A stretch of DNA of 64,000 nucleotides, taken from contig JAGTJM010000007.1 of the NCBI GenBank assembly GCA_020747015.1, positions 682,001-746,000 on the forward strand. The letters run 5' to 3'. Made by a program: the position numbers and the translations under genes. Below are positions 11,857-23,032 of this stretch, one piece after another; within the stretch, counting starts at the first letter, position 1, and each line of letters begins with the position of its first letter. The notes beneath the pieces are model-generated. The model was not told the DNA's origin, made no database searches, and saw nothing but the letters and a program-made list of their open reading frames with translations. Origin of the DNA: Pyrenochaeta sp. MPI-SDFR-AT-0127. Its lineage: Eukaryota; Ascomycota; Dothideomycetes; Pleosporales; Cucurbitariaceae.

Positions 11857-12297
11857 GTGGAACTAGTCAGCACGCCAAGACCTTCAATTATCGTTATCAC
11901 TGGTATCATTTACCCTTCTAGTCTTGTTAGCCAACCGCTCACAACGGCCTATACGCCTGGGCCCGAAAATACCTCTATATCATCTCGAGGAAGGCTGAGC
12001 ACAGGTGCAATAGCAGGGATTGCAATTGGAGCCGTTGCCGGTGCTGCATTACTTGGTGGACTTATTATTCTGTTCTTGCTGCGTCGACGAAAGAGGAACC
12101 AAATTCCCACTTTACCAGAGATGTCTGGGCAGAGCGCTGGGTTCAAAAAGTTCTTCGGAGGGAAATGGAGAGCCGAGGCAGACGGAGAATCGCAACCCGT
12201 GGAGATCGATTCAAGGGACGTTTTCGTGATTCCATGCCCGCCTGCTGAGCTGGAAGGGTCGCATCCAAATCAGGATAGAGATCGTGGGACCCTATGA
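11857..12297 (+). CDS. single-pass membrane protein, C-terminal exon
   Basis: The predicted segment has a Ser/Thr/Pro-rich stretch and then STGAIAGIAIGAVAGAALLG, which leads into a hydrophobic helix followed by a basic RRRKR stop-transfer motif. The cytoplasmic tail is about 85 residues. This architecture is common in fungal plasma-membrane proteins whose extracellular part varies (wall sensor-like or mucin-like). No in-frame ATG opens it, and an in-frame stop lies about 12 bases upstream. A CAG at the 5' edge suggests an exon start, so the N-terminus must come from an upstream exon I could not define. Function is unknown. A similar membrane segment occurs on the minus strand at 23966-24448. 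Confidence 0.5.
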   Translation: MELVSTPRPSIIVITGIIYPSSLVSQPLTTAYTPGPENTSISSRGRLSTGAIAGIAIGAVAGAALLGGLIILFLLRRRKRNQIPTLPEMSGQSAGFKKFFGGKWRAEADGESQPVEIDSRDVFVIPCPPAELEGSHPNQDRDRGTL

Positions 12298-13698
12298 CAT
12301 CGCTCACGACGTAAGTGTTGCAAGGAGAACCAAACTAAGCGTCCTATTCTCGCGCCACAAAAGCGCACATGATGTCTAGGATCTAGCGGCGAGCTCTACA
12401 AGTGATCGAATGCGAAAGATATGCGAGGTCAGTAACTGATCGACTGCACTGAGCATTTGATGTGTGGTCAAAGTCAAGAGAAGTTACTGCGTTGCCATCG
12501 AGCTTGAGTGTACCGGTTTTAGGGATAAGCGTGGCGAGTGTACAGCTTCAGCAGGAAGCATGATAGGCTCAGTCGTGGGAAAGGTTATTTGGTTGTTAGT
12601 AGTTAGTAGGGGTTTGTCAACGATGGCAAGTTTTGACAGTACTCTACTATTCGCTGTTCGGCTGTGTAATGTTGTGAGCTGAGCTGTGCTGAAGGCGTGG
12701 ATGTCTCCAGGAAATCGATCGACACACTCAATCACTAGAGAGGTCAAAAGCATTGCTGTCGGCATGTATACCCGCACAGAACTACGTAATTGGACTAGGG
12801 TCGATTCAGCGACTCATTGGTGGACACGGTGGAGGAACTAAGGCAGGCGTTCGGGAACAGGAATACAAGGGACGAAGCCCTCGAGATATTCAAGCATATA
12901 TGGCTTGCTTGTTAGCGTGGTCGCCTCAGTGGAATGTGGTACGTACCTGAGGGAACAGCATCATGGTGAAAGACGCGTTGAGATTTTATAGCTGTCACAA
13001 CCCTGCGATGCGATAAAATAAAGCTGGCCTTGATTTGGGCTACATTCAATTTGGGCCCTTTTTCGGCTTCGGCTCCCTTCATCTTTCGGGCCCTTTCTAT
13101 TTTAGAATCACCTATTTGTAGCGCCTTCTGTGGAGCCCAAAACACATCTTCGCTAACGTCAATTGTTCTTACTATTCGCAGGTACACTAGCTCCTGCTCT
13201 AGTTGGCTGTTCTGCGGGTTTCCTTTCCAAACAATCCAAAAGTTTTCCCAGGACCTTTCGCAAGGCATGGAGATAGCTGTTTGTACTAGCGCCCAGCCAC
13301 TGCCGCAATCAGAAGTGCAGTCTGATGCAGCCTGTGTCCCTCCAATCGCTCCAACCCCTCGGCTGCCAACTTAGGAAAGTATCATGGAAAGCGTGAATCA
13401 CTGTAAGAACTCCGCGGCGCCCACTGTTGCACTTAAAGAAGTGGGCAGAAACAGCAGCAGGGCACCGTTGCCCAAAGCTGAGAGGCGAAGCTCTCAGTCG
13501 TTGTTACGGCACATTAGTGCCACACCAACGGCACTTTACTCGGATCTAGAGCGGATATGGCAAAGCTCTTGCCAAGTTATGCAGGGTAGCGGAACATCGG
13601 AGGCGAGAGCATCTCGGAGCTCGACTTGATCGTTCGGGTAACTTGGAACCTATCATTATGTTGATATCGTCCGTCGCAAATATGTTATCTCGAATTGG
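12298..13698. other. no gene recognised
   Basis: Only short frames of 60-120 codons occur. The longest (minus, 12912-13268) is mildly charged and resembles no family I know. It could be a degraded exon, but nothing supports a call. Confidence 0.4.
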
Positions 13699-14490
13699 TT
13701 AGGCTGCTAAGCCAGGTATAAAGTTGAGAGTCGTGCCGCCATGCATTGCTGATGGAAGTTGTTTCGTACGGCTCTCGAATTGACATAGCTGCGGGAGCCC
13801 TCGCTCGCTCCGCTTTACTAGATCTAGATGGCGGCATACCAGCCGGAGGGCAATTCTCTGCCTTCTATTTAGCTTGAACAACTCGGCCAGCTGCATGCCA
13901 ACCTGGGAGAACGATGTGGACGGCCCAAGCTGGACGCTCGCTGACGGCCCCATACTCCGGACCGCAGCCCCTGAGTCTGACGGTGCGATAACGACGTCCT
14001 CCTCTCCAAAACGGTTGAGTGCACCATACACGGCTCCATTGTGGCCCTCTGCAGTATGGCTATCTGCGGTGTGGCCAGGCTGTTCCTGGATACCCTGAAT
14101 CAACCTCTCCCTTTCCCTTGATAGGCTCGCCTGCTGCAACTTGATAGACTTAACCTTATCTTGACCTGGTATATGAGCACCGGCATACAGCCTCGCCGAG
14201 GTGCTCACCGTTCTTGACGTACCCTCGATAACTATTGTCGCAGGCAAATCATCCAATTGCGCTGCCTCCTGGAATCTCGAAAGGTTCTGTACCATCGACG
14301 CCACTTCCTTCGAACCAGCCGTGATCTGGTTGACTCTCATTGTGCTTCTGAAAACGTCAATGAGGCGCGTCGCGTTGCCAATCTCGTCCGATCTGTACGA
14401 TGTTCCCAGAGCATCATCTCCTTCTTCCCCTAACGTAATCCGACACCGAACGTGCACCGACACTCGGCGAGCACTTGGCGCCGCAAGCAC
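13699..14490 (-). pseudogene. PIF1/Helitron-type helicase fragment (pre-Walker region)
   Basis: On the minus strand an open frame of 263 codons ends with LFKLNRRQRIALRLVCRHLD and RSERGLPQLCQF. This is the block that in fungal Helitron and PIF1-like helicases lies directly before the Walker A motif (normally a GGEGGTGKS-like loop). Here the homology stops at about 13776, right before Walker A, and unrelated residues follow, so the ATPase is missing. The upstream part is a variable linker containing an RVNQITAGSKEV segment. The fragment is truncated at both ends and lies next to a pogo tail. A Helitron origin is the simplest reading, but no Rep domain or terminal hairpin is visible. Confidence 0.5.
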
Positions 14491-14594
14491 CTCACAACCT
14501 AGGACTGCAATATTTCAACAGCCATGCTTGCTGTCGCTTTCAAATTTGGACATCCTGTATAATAGGACATGGAGAAAATATCTAGATATCTATC

Positions 14595-15590
14595 TAATTG
14601 CAATATCGCTCTGGTAACTGGATACTGCGTCCTGACCGGGCAACACCAGTTTTCCGCCTCTTTGGACTTGCACTGCTCTGTACAGGCTGCTTTCGCTTTA
14701 GTTGCTTAGTTTTTGCTTTGTCCTGCTTCTGCTGGTTCCGCTGGTCACTAGCTAGCTGCTGGCTGGCTAGCTTGAGTTGCCTTTCCTCCTCTTTCTGGCG
14801 CTTCCGAGCTGCAGCTTCTTGGCGCTTCGCTTCCTGTGCCTGAATCCGCGCTTCTCTTCGCTCTTGAGCCTCCCTGGCCTTTTCTTCCTTCTCAATATGC
14901 CTTTGGATAAGTCGATTAGCTGAATTAATGCGTTCTTTCTCTTTCTGAAGCTCAATTTCAATAGCACGCTGCCGTACGGCTTCCACTTTAGTGGGCGAGA
15001 AGAATTGCGCCTCTCCGCGCCGGTCTTTATCAAAAAGACCCATCGCTTTCCCCCTTTTTTGCCTTTTTTGCTCTGTAACAAGTGTATTACGCAGGTTAAG
15101 ATTCTCATGTTCTAGAATCTCGTTGCGAATTGCGAGTTTTTCGCTAGCTTTGATAAGTTGATGAATCTCCTCGTTGAGCAGCTGTTGATCCCGCGCAATT
15201 GCCTTAACTGTGCGCCGGATGCCGCGTACAGATCCCGGAGTTTTTTGAGCTTGCTCAACATCACTCGGCAATGGTGAAGGAGTCTTCTTTTGAACCTGCG
15301 CTAGCACTTTTTGTGGTTGGAATGGGGAAATAGCCGTAGCTGCGAATGCGGAGCGGATATTCTCAAACGTAAGCGCCATTCCCCATGCCTCATGAAAAAT
15401 CGGCCAAAAGGTGCGTTTAGTAACTCTTGAGAAACCATAAGAGCGCTGGATTAGCTGGTCAATGCCTATTGAATACGCCTTTGCAAGTGGCGCAAAGATA
15501 CTGACGTCAAGTGGTTGTAGGCGATGCGTTGAGTGAGGAGGGAGGATTGCGAGGAGAATATTGTGGCTATCGCAGAAATTGATAAATTAA
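14595..15590 (-). pseudogene. pogo-like (DDE_1) transposase, C-terminal third
   Basis: Reading down from 15590 on the minus strand, the frame shows FCDSHNILLAILPPHSTHRL then QPLDVSIFAPLAKAYS, which carries the third catalytic Asp of a pogo DDE/D domain. GFSRVTKRTFWPIFHEAWG and AFTSENIRS-like blocks follow. A long Lys/Glu/Gln-rich coiled-coil tail comes next (about 15200-14700), and the frame ends PERYCN. The first two catalytic acids are missing: the 5' end is cut at about 15590, just beyond an in-frame TAA. This is the family whose 5' parts are seen at 935, 28.7 kb and 39.7 kb, not the Fot1-like family at 26.4 kb. Confidence 0.8.
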
Positions 15591-15612
15591 ACCCGATAAG
15601 GACAGCATCACG

Positions 15613-16251
15613 TGGGTAATAACTAATATTGCTGAAATTGCTAGTGACTACGAGGAAGATGCCCGCTTCAAGTTGGAGCAAATATGGCATGGCTGCAAGG
15701 ACGATTCCAGGAAACAAGAGGAAGAGATCCTCGAAAGCCTGAACTACCAGTTGAATTGGCCCGGACCTCTCGTATTCTTAAATAACTATCTCGAGAGTAC
15801 CATATGTTCAAAGAGCGACGTATCGACCCTTAAGACACTCGCCACTTTCATCTTGGAAGTGTCACTCTTCAATGAGCGGATAGTGCCACAGCTTCCCAGT
15901 GTCACAGCTGCGGCAGCCTACTGTATGGCGGTGTCAATGCTCGAAGGAGCACCGTGGGTTCGTTCTGATCACATTCTGAAAGCGAGATTGGGCTGACCAA
16001 ATAAGACACTAGAGATGGAACGAGTTTCGCAACATTCGTTCGACGAAATCTACCCAACGATGCGCTCCATGTGCCAATTTTACAAGGAGGACTTTAAGTA
16101 CCTTGTCACTCTAGATGAGAGCCAGAAAGATATTGCGAACTTTGTAACTATTAGGTTAGCGCGAGGTTTTGCGATGTCTGTGGCCGTGGCACCTGTTACA
16201 GCGAAGTCAAAAGAGGACATCATAGAACAGTTGACGCTTAAGTATCTCTAA
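15613..16251 (+). pseudogene. mitotic (B-type) cyclin-like fragment
   Basis: The plus frame encodes EEEILESLNYQLNWPGPLVF, followed by a segment spaced like the second cyclin fold (STLKTLATFILEVSLFNERI, LPSVTAAAAYCMAVSML, then GAPW). This matches the layout of the cyclin C domain in G2/mitotic cyclins, including the LNY-L-WPGP-FL signature. An in-frame TGA at 15994 splits it. The rest (16015-16251) retains a helical HSFDEIYPTMRSMCQF segment, as expected for the end of the fold. The N-terminal cyclin box with the CDK-binding residues is missing upstream, where pogo sequence begins. It is either a truncated duplicate or a highly divergent cyclin exon. The TGA could lie in an undetected intron. 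Confidence 0.5.
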
Positions 16252-16834
16252 TACCAGAGATTCGAGTGCTTTCAATTACACCAGGAAAGATTTCCTTTGC
16301 AGTAGCATGCTCACTATTTATTTCCGAAGATGGACTAATTCTAGGACATGCGAGGTTGCGTTGAAGCGGTCAAAAGACATAGAGTATCAGCAATATAGGA
16401 ACTGATTCCACCCGGGGTGCACTAGTCAACAGCAGGAGTGCGAGTACAGCTCTGTGGCTCCCTAGAGATATAGAAATCCGTACAGTTCCAAACGCGGTTA
16501 GTTAGTCCCATCACTAAGGTTATTCGAGACATTTTTTGGCTTGCGAAAAATGCATTGAATATAGTCATGTGGACAAGCGATTTGAGACTTGTTAAGTTAA
16601 CTTAATTAACGTTACTTAATTGCATTCTTTCATCTGTCATCTTGTGTTCCCACGACCTATTCGAAACCTAGTAACACTCCAAAGGCGTGACAAAAATTTA
16701 CGAAGCCATGAAATACTATGTATGCAAGGATCACAACAGGCACCTACGCTTGCCCGCAATAGACTGATTTCTTGGGACCAAAGACCCAGTCTGTCGCCAC
16801 GTTAGCCTGTAGAACCGCGTTTGCGAGCCTGGTT
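16252..16834. other. no gene recognised
   Basis: Intergenic sequence between the cyclin relic and the 3' end of the DUF3455 gene. I see no repeat or coding pattern. Confidence 0.5.
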
Positions 16835-17595
16835 TTACTCACATTGTGCCGTGTATGCCACCTCGAAGTGGGACTTCTGGCCCTTGCAAGTGCTTGGCTT
16901 GTTGCCACCAGCAGTCTCGATACGGTATACGGTGTCGATGCCGCCACGGGAAATACCCGTTGTGTCCTGAAGGTAAAGCCACTTGATCACCCCCGCGGCT
17001 TGATCACCGGGGCAACACGACCGGGGGGCGTCGATCTCACCCTGTTTGCTGACATGAGCCACAGGGTATGGTCTCTCGGCCAATTGGTCGAGGGCGAAGA
17101 TCGGTGTATCGACGCTGAAGAAATGGTGGCCGACTATGTGCTGGAAGCCTTGCGATTGCAGCGTCTGGTCGAGCTGCCGGGGCATGGAGCGCAGAGAGAA
17201 CGCGAGGCATGAAATGGAGCTGATCTTCCATTGAGCCAAACGGTCACTGTTGAGGGACGTGCCGATATCGTAGAGTTGAGCTACAACATTTCAGCACAGC
17301 TTCGTCATCAGACCGATCGCTTACCAACGGCGCCAGTGGTGCCAGGGGTAGTGCTTTCGTCTCCAGTATTGCAGGTATAGTTCTGCGTACCAATGCCGAG
17401 AAGAACGTACTTAAGCTCAAGAGAGGCACTTGGTAAGGGGAGTGTGCTCTTAGGCATCAGCTCGGCTAGTTTGTTGAGGTTGTTGGCAGAACAGTAGACC
17501 TGTTTGCTAGACTGTGGCGAAACTAATGGCGTGTTTGATGCGCTTGCAATAAGCGCGAAAGCTGCGATGACAGCTGTGAATATGAAGGAGAGCAT
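16835..17595 (-). CDS. secreted DUF3455-family protein
   Basis: Exon 1 is 17325-17595 and exon 2 is 16835-17280. They are joined by a 44-base intron (GTAAGC to TTGTAG) that splits an Ala codon, giving 238 residues. The N-terminus is a typical signal peptide (MLSFIFTAVIAAFALIASAS). GIGTQNYTC, then GAVAQLYDIG across the splice, a VGHHFFSVDTPIFALD segment, and near the end GGIDTVYRIETAGGNKPSTC match the order of conserved blocks in fungal DUF3455 proteins. The biochemical role of that family is not established to my knowledge. No stop or frameshift is seen, so this is one of the few intact host-like genes here. It has no obvious partner among its neighbours. Confidence 0.8.
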
Positions 17596-19864
17596 AATGG
17601 CTAGTCCCTAACACTCGAATAAATAGGGCTAGCCGAGATATATCGAAGCCTATTAGGTTTGGAAAATGGCAATAAGGGAGAGACACGAGAACTATATATC
17701 CTGGGATTCTCGCGAATGCTAGTCGCACAATTTCCATACGTTCTTCTCTATCACGATCTAAATAACTCCGTCCGGGCTGACGTTGGCAGCGGCGTGGTTT
17801 CCACCGTAGGGAGTCTTGATGTTGCTGATCACGCCCGCAAGGGTAGGCTAGGGCGAGTGACCACGCTAAAACTCACGCTGGCGGTATTTTCATGTAATGG
17901 TAGCGAAGTAGGCACCTTACTGAGCATAGCTAAGTAGGGTGTCACCTTTCCTGATCCTTGCGCACTTGCAACAAGCCGTCAATATCAAAGAGCTAAATTT
18001 CACAGTGCCATCATGCCGATTAGGCGGACTATAGAAGACAGCCAATCCAAGTAGGTGCCTATTTCGAGCTTCTGGGCAACTGCGTATGTGACCTACGGAC
18101 CAACATTGCCGGATTGTGTCGATTCGGGCCATGAATAGCTCATGATGAAATCTTTCGTCGAAAAGCGCCACGGACGTGGCGCACACTGCAGCCACTAACT
18201 TTCATGGAGGAAACTGTCGCTTGAGATCAGTCTCGACGCCCAGGACGTGTTGCACCTATTTGTCTTCGTGTAGCCCAATATATCAGCTTCGACCGCTCAG
18301 AATACGAACTGCTCATGACAAACTAGGAAATGAGCGGGACATGTCATCCTTGACAAGGCATATCCAGGCTATGGTATCTCCGCGAATACCATCCTACACC
18401 TTGGGCCGCCTGCTGGTATCATTCTCGCAGCAGAATCGACGAAGGACTTCGACTTCGTCGGCATGCCTCCCCACTGAGTTCGAAGATCGAGTGCGTGAGG
18501 CGGCGTCCATCGCAGCGACACGTCATGCACGGCGGCTTTCGCTTGCACAGACTACAAGGTCCAGGGCAGGACTTTGGAGCGGGTGGCGCTGGAGCTGCGT
18601 GGGACGAGGACGGTGCAGGCCCGCGGGCAAGCGGTCCCGAGCCAATGCGATCCGTATAGCTTATACTTGCAGCTGTCGCGGGGTACGTCGCTTCAGGTAT
18701 AATGCTCCTGTCGAAGGTGCGGAGGAGAGATATCATCGGCAACACTGTGCCAGAGAACATGGTTGCGGCGGAGAGGAGGTTAGAGGAGCTGATTGAGGCT
18801 ACGATTCGGGAGGCGGAGGCGGAGGCGCGGGGCTGGTCTTTACAGACGAGCAGCTTTAAGCAGCTAAATTAGTACGAAAACAATATCGACGTTCTTCCAG
18901 ACGATGCGGAGTAGATGTGGATGGTTTAGAGTGAGAAGGATGCTGTAGTATTGCTGAGTCTTTGTGCCCTTCGCCGTCCTGTTTCGACAACTCATATTCC
19001 TGAACGATTCTGTAAGGTACCAAAAGAATTCTCTTGCAGCATCACACTCAGCCCATCCGATCTGATTGTTTCACTTAAGATCTCCAACGGCACCTCTTCG
19101 ACTTTGTCGATTCTTTCGTATGATAGTAAACGTAAGATGGTTTGCCCTTCGAAACTTCCGCATAGTTTCAATTGTACACCACCCTTCTGGAGTTTCCTTG
19201 TTGGATATATAGGAAGGTAGTGATTCGGGTCAAAAGTCGTAGGTAAGGTCGACGTGATCTGATCAAATTAGAAAAGTTCCGGTGTATGAGCAGAATAGAC
19301 GCAAACCGTAACAATCCTGACCCACCCAGGCGGTCTTTGTAATGCTTTCCCTAAGACAACCACCATATGAGATCGGTATTGGGATGATAAGTGCACCTGC
19401 TGAGCAATTTCATCGCTCCATTCTGACTTGTGTTTGAAATCGAAGACTTTGCCTCGCGGCGCATTCTTATTTCTCATGGTGTGTATACTGTACAGTACTT
19501 GAGCAGAGCACGAAGTGGAGGAGACAATTCAAGGAAGCCAGAATGTTATCCACGGTCAGCCAACTAGGTGATGTGTCAGCGTGCTGGTGGCACATGCTCT
19601 ATTTCGGACAGACACTTGGATTCTCGGCGAGGACAGGCGGCCTTACTTTGCGTGACGAACAGGAGCGCAACGTGGTCCGTGCATCTCTCCAGGTGCCTTT
19701 TGCTCTGCGGCACTTTTGGTATGCCACCTAGCGCGATACGCAACAGCCCCTGCGACGCGTGAGCATCTTAGACATAACTGTAGTCATCACATTATGCCAG
19801 TGAATGGGCCAGCGAGCAAGGTTTTTTAGTAAGCATTCGCTTGGCAAGTTACTATCAGGGCTGT
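17596..19864. other. no confident gene; decayed or unknown coding fragments
   Basis: Short frames occur on both strands. A plus-strand stretch around 18750-19220 (ending SFLVGYIGR) reads as ordinary protein-like sequence with three internal stops and may be a decayed host gene of unknown kind. The Arg-rich frame at 18176-18796 has no homology I recognise. Nothing here is firm enough to name. Confidence 0.35.
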
Positions 19865-20050
19865 TAATTAACAGCTATCGAGCTGTCAACGGGCCATCTA
19901 TCGAGCTGTCAACGAGCCATCTATCAAGCTACTAACGAGCCATCTATCAAGCTATCAACGAGCTATTAATCGAGCTATCAACGAGCTATCTATCGAGCTG
20001 TTAACTAACCATCTATTGAGCTGTCAACGAGCTATTAATCGAGCGCTATT
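19865..20050 (+). repeat. minisatellite of ~22-base units
   Basis: About eight imperfect units built on (C/A)GAGC(T/C)ATCTATC and GAGCTGTCAAC motifs run in tandem. The variants differ by a few substitutions each. The array ends 15 bases before the MITE at 20065. Confidence 0.8.
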
Positions 20051-20064
20051 AATAAGGCAATCTA

Positions 20065-20541
20065 CAGTCACTTGAATAAAGTTTCTTCCGCCAAGTTTTT
20101 TCCCCACCAACCTACACTAAAAAGTTAGTAATTATAAGATAACCCTAACTCCTTAAATTTTCAATAAAATATATTAAAATTGAAAATTAAAACAGATAAT
20201 ATCTTATTATTTTATTAAAAATTATAAACATTAGAATATATATACTTATAAGTATAGTATGCATAGTCATTTCTAGAAAAAAGGTAGAAAAAAGTAGAAA
20301 AGGTCGCTTTTTACATACAAATTCGAGGAAAATTAATCTTTCTTATCTTTAAAGATATATTATATAGTAAAAGAATTTTATTTTTAATTTTACTCTTAAC
20401 TAAACTACAGTTTTAGTAAAGTTTTATAGATATTATTACTTTTAAAAGGGTTAAACATGTAGATAGCGAGTAATATTAGTATAAAAAGTGGTAGTTTTGG
20501 TGTAAAATCGCTTAGCGGAAGAAACTTTTTTCATGTGACTG
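20065..20541 (+). mobile_element. MITE (TA-flanked, ~45-bp TIRs), copy 1
   Basis: This 477-base AT-rich element has no coding capacity. Its ends are imperfect inverted repeats starting CAGTCAC(T/A)TGAA(T/A)AAAG and containing TTTCTTCCGC. TA dinucleotides flank both sides (20063-20064 and 20542-20543), as for Tc1/mariner-type MITEs. The right flank reads TAAAACACGTTA, which equals the terminal bases of the pogo TIR at 49276. A near-identical copy lies at 51101-51797. Confidence 0.88.
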
Positions 20542-20543
20542 TA

Positions 20544-21247
20544 AAACACGTTATGATTAAATCCGGCTTGGGATTGGGAGCAGTGCCAATATGCGCACGG
20601 CCACGGCGCTTGTCAGCCAGCCAACCTGTTTCCAGCGTCGAAGCGGTCAACACAGCTATCCTACGCACATTGAGATGCGGTCCAACGCACGATGACCTCG
20701 ATAGCTTCCTCGCCCTCAAGCCCCGAAGCCCACTGTTGTTCCCTCCGCTGACCGAACGAAAGACCTAATTAGGCTCACCATGTGCCCATGTCTCAAGCCC
20801 ACTCGAGCCAATTCCTAGACCAAGCAGCTGCCGAGATCTAATCTCAGCTCGTTGAAGGGGAATACGATGACACAAGAGGGATATAAGATAAGACGGAGTG
20901 CCGTGGCCCTGGAAATTGGCGCCTACGCTTCGGCAACTGGGTTGAGCGTCGCTGGTGGAACACCGTCGTTGTAAGCGTATACGAAGGTGGAAGGGCTCGA
21001 TATGTTTTAGTGATCCAGCTATCGTATGGTCAAACAACAAACAGCTCCCTACGTGAGCACTGCAATCTTTAGGGTTGTAGAGATGTGATTTAGTTTGACA
21101 TGTAAGGGACATAAGCGGTTTAGACTGTTCATGTTCGCGATGGATAAGGTGTAAGCAGGGTAGTAATGAAAAGTCATGTATTATCCTGACGTGTTTCTGT
21201 GTATCAAGTGAGGCTAATATACATGTAATTAGGAATGGACGGATTAG
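20544..21247. other. no gene recognised
   Basis: Non-repetitive sequence with only short frames. It begins with an apparent pogo TIR terminus (AAAACACGTTA) directly after the MITE. Confidence 0.4.
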
Positions 21248-21464
21248 TGTTAGATAAAATGCTGAAATGCGTTTTGCAGAAATTAATAATTGCGATGATG
21301 GATTGTGTGTTGATCATCATTCTATCCCTTGTTGAGTTGTGTCTCCTGCTTTCTTCTATAGCTCCTCTGCTTCCGGAGGTTCCGTAGATTAGCAATAGTT
21401 ATCGGTCCTACTCTTTATCACTCTTTCCTATGTAGTACTTCTGAGCTTCTCCTTATATCTGACA
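21248..21464 (-). repeat. 217-bp LTR, minus orientation
   Basis: On the minus strand it begins TGTCAGATATAAGG and ends TTATCTAACA, the TG...CA ends of an LTR. It is nearly identical to 51152-51368 and 58266-58482. The flanking pentamers (ATTAG and GGTTG) do not match, so this is not a simple solo-LTR insertion. It abuts hAT coding sequence at 21465. Confidence 0.85.
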
Positions 21465-22534
21465 GGTTGACACATTCATCGACGACGAGAGCAACCGCTA
21501 CTCTATAGCAGTTAGCAGTGGCAAGCGCGTTCAAAAAGGCAAAGACTCCCTGTCGTTGTGGGTATTTAAAAATCGCTTCACACACGACGATTGGGGCGTA
21601 TTGCAAACTTTTCAAGGCCTCCTCCAGCCACTCTTTGAAGCAACAATGGCTCTGCAAGGCGACGCCAGCGCTGGCGATTTTGTAGGAGTTGGTTATGTCT
21701 TACCTACGCTTGAATGTATCCTCAGTCGTCTTGAGGATGCTAAGGCTGAGTACGCTGGTCGCGATACGAGGATACACGCATTGCTCGAACATGGATGGGC
21801 GAAGGCAGATGAGTACCATTGTCTTATGGATCGCTCACCAGCACTGGCAGCCGCCATTGTACTCGACCCACGCCGCAAGTGGCACTTTATTAACCGGCAA
21901 TGGAAGCAGCAAGCAGGTAGAGCTTGGCTAAAGACTGCGAAGCAATCAGTAAGAGATCTGTGGCAGCGCGAGTATAAAGACTTGCCAGGTGAACTTGAAG
22001 CCACATCAACAAGATTACTAAGTAAAAAGCCACCTATATTGGGCGCACTAAGAACCTACCTCGCCGCTGCAATTGATGAGGATGATCCTATTGTTGCTAC
22101 GACTGCAGACGAGTACGATGAGTGGATAAGTAAGCCGCGAGTACGCAGTGTTAACCCTATCAAGTACTGGCATTCCGCTGAGGTTCGTGGCCGTTATCCT
22201 CGCCTCGCGCGAATGGCGATTGATATCCTCTATCCCACCTATGAGCGACGAGCCAGAGAGGGTCTTCTCCCTTGCTGGTATCCTCCTTGATAAGCGGCGT
22301 CAAAGTATGAGTGTAGAGGTAATGGAGGCAAGCGAACTGCTTGCAAACTGGGATGCGCAAGGGCTTATTACACTAGGGTCGCCAGCAGGCTTAGGCAACG
22401 ATAAGAGCAACCGCGAAGTAGAGGATGAGGAGGGTGGCGAGCAGCTGACACCGAGTGCGACGCAGCTGAGCTTCTCGAGTACTTCGGCAGTAGGGGAGCT
22501 GGCTAATAGTCGTTTCTCAACACTAGAACTGTAG
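21465..22534 (+). pseudogene. hAT transposase, 5'-truncated and frameshifted
   Basis: In-frame hAT sequence starts right at the LTR boundary (VDTFIDDESNRYSIAVSSGK). It continues through FTHDDWGVLQTFQGLLQPLF, EHGWAKADEYHCLMDRSPAL and LDPRRKWHFINRQW to NPIKYWHSAEVRGRYPRLAR and MAIDIL near 22230. A one-base frameshift there moves the frame to SIPPMSDEPERVFSLAGILL, the hAT dimerisation domain, which runs on to a stop at 22534. The N-terminal half, including the BED finger and the first catalytic Asp, is absent because the LTR junction cuts it off. Apart from the frameshift there is no stop, so damage looks recent. Confidence 0.85.
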
Positions 22535-22659
22535 CGACAGTTAGCAGCGATTGCGAGCTCTGACTTTTGTTTTAAATAAGCTGAGCAATTTTTATATACA
22601 GGCGTTAATAGGATAGGAAATCCTATTTAAGAGAGCTTGACTAAATAATATAGAGTATG

Positions 22660-22835
22660 TGTCAGATAAGAGGCATAAAAACTGAAGTATACGAATACTG
22701 CATCGTGGACGGTATCACCTATGTATCACCGATGTATCAGGTCTGTGTTTAAAAGGAGAGAGAACAGAACCAACAATGAGGACAATCAATTCTCACCCAT
22801 CCATTCTGACCAAAAAGATTCATTAAATTCTAACA
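22660..22835 (+). repeat. solo LTR (176 bp) with GTATG target duplication
   Basis: It begins TGTCAGATAAGAGG, ends AAATTCTAACA, and is flanked by GTATG on both sides (22655-22659 and 22836-22840). The 5-base duplication and TG...CA ends mark a solo LTR. Its ends resemble the 217-bp LTR family and its 3' half matches the solo LTR at 58578-58754. Confidence 0.85.
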
Positions 22836-22965
22836 GTATGGCATGTGTGCTGCCTATACAACTTTCCTAAAACAGGAATTAGGAATAGCTAAGATTTATG
22901 AGATTTTCATAGTTTGTATAGTAAATACCTAATGAATTAGAATAAGGACCAGTTCTTGGCCATAA

Positions 22966-23026
22966 ACGTCGTTCGGACGATGAACGATCGTTCAAAACGA
23001 TCGTTCGGGGAAACGAACGATGTCCA
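22966..23026. repeat. cluster of short palindromes (GAACGATCGTTC type)
   Basis: Within 60 bases, AACGATCGTT-type palindromes and CGTTCG/CGAACG half-sites recur, including the perfect 12-base palindrome GAACGATCGTTC at 22982-22993. The cluster stops seven bases before an ATG at 23033. It may be a terminal or 5' regulatory structure of the element whose coding fragment follows. Confidence 0.6.
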
Positions 23027-23032
23027 GGTCTG

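Noticed and set aside
13030..13374. Plus-strand frame of 114 codons opposite a minus frame of 118 codons
   Set aside because: Neither strand shows a family signature, so neither was called as a gene.
18176..18796. 206-codon plus-strand frame with Arg-rich C-terminus
   Set aside because: There is no recognisable family, another frame on the same strand looks equally protein-like, and no splice structure supports it.
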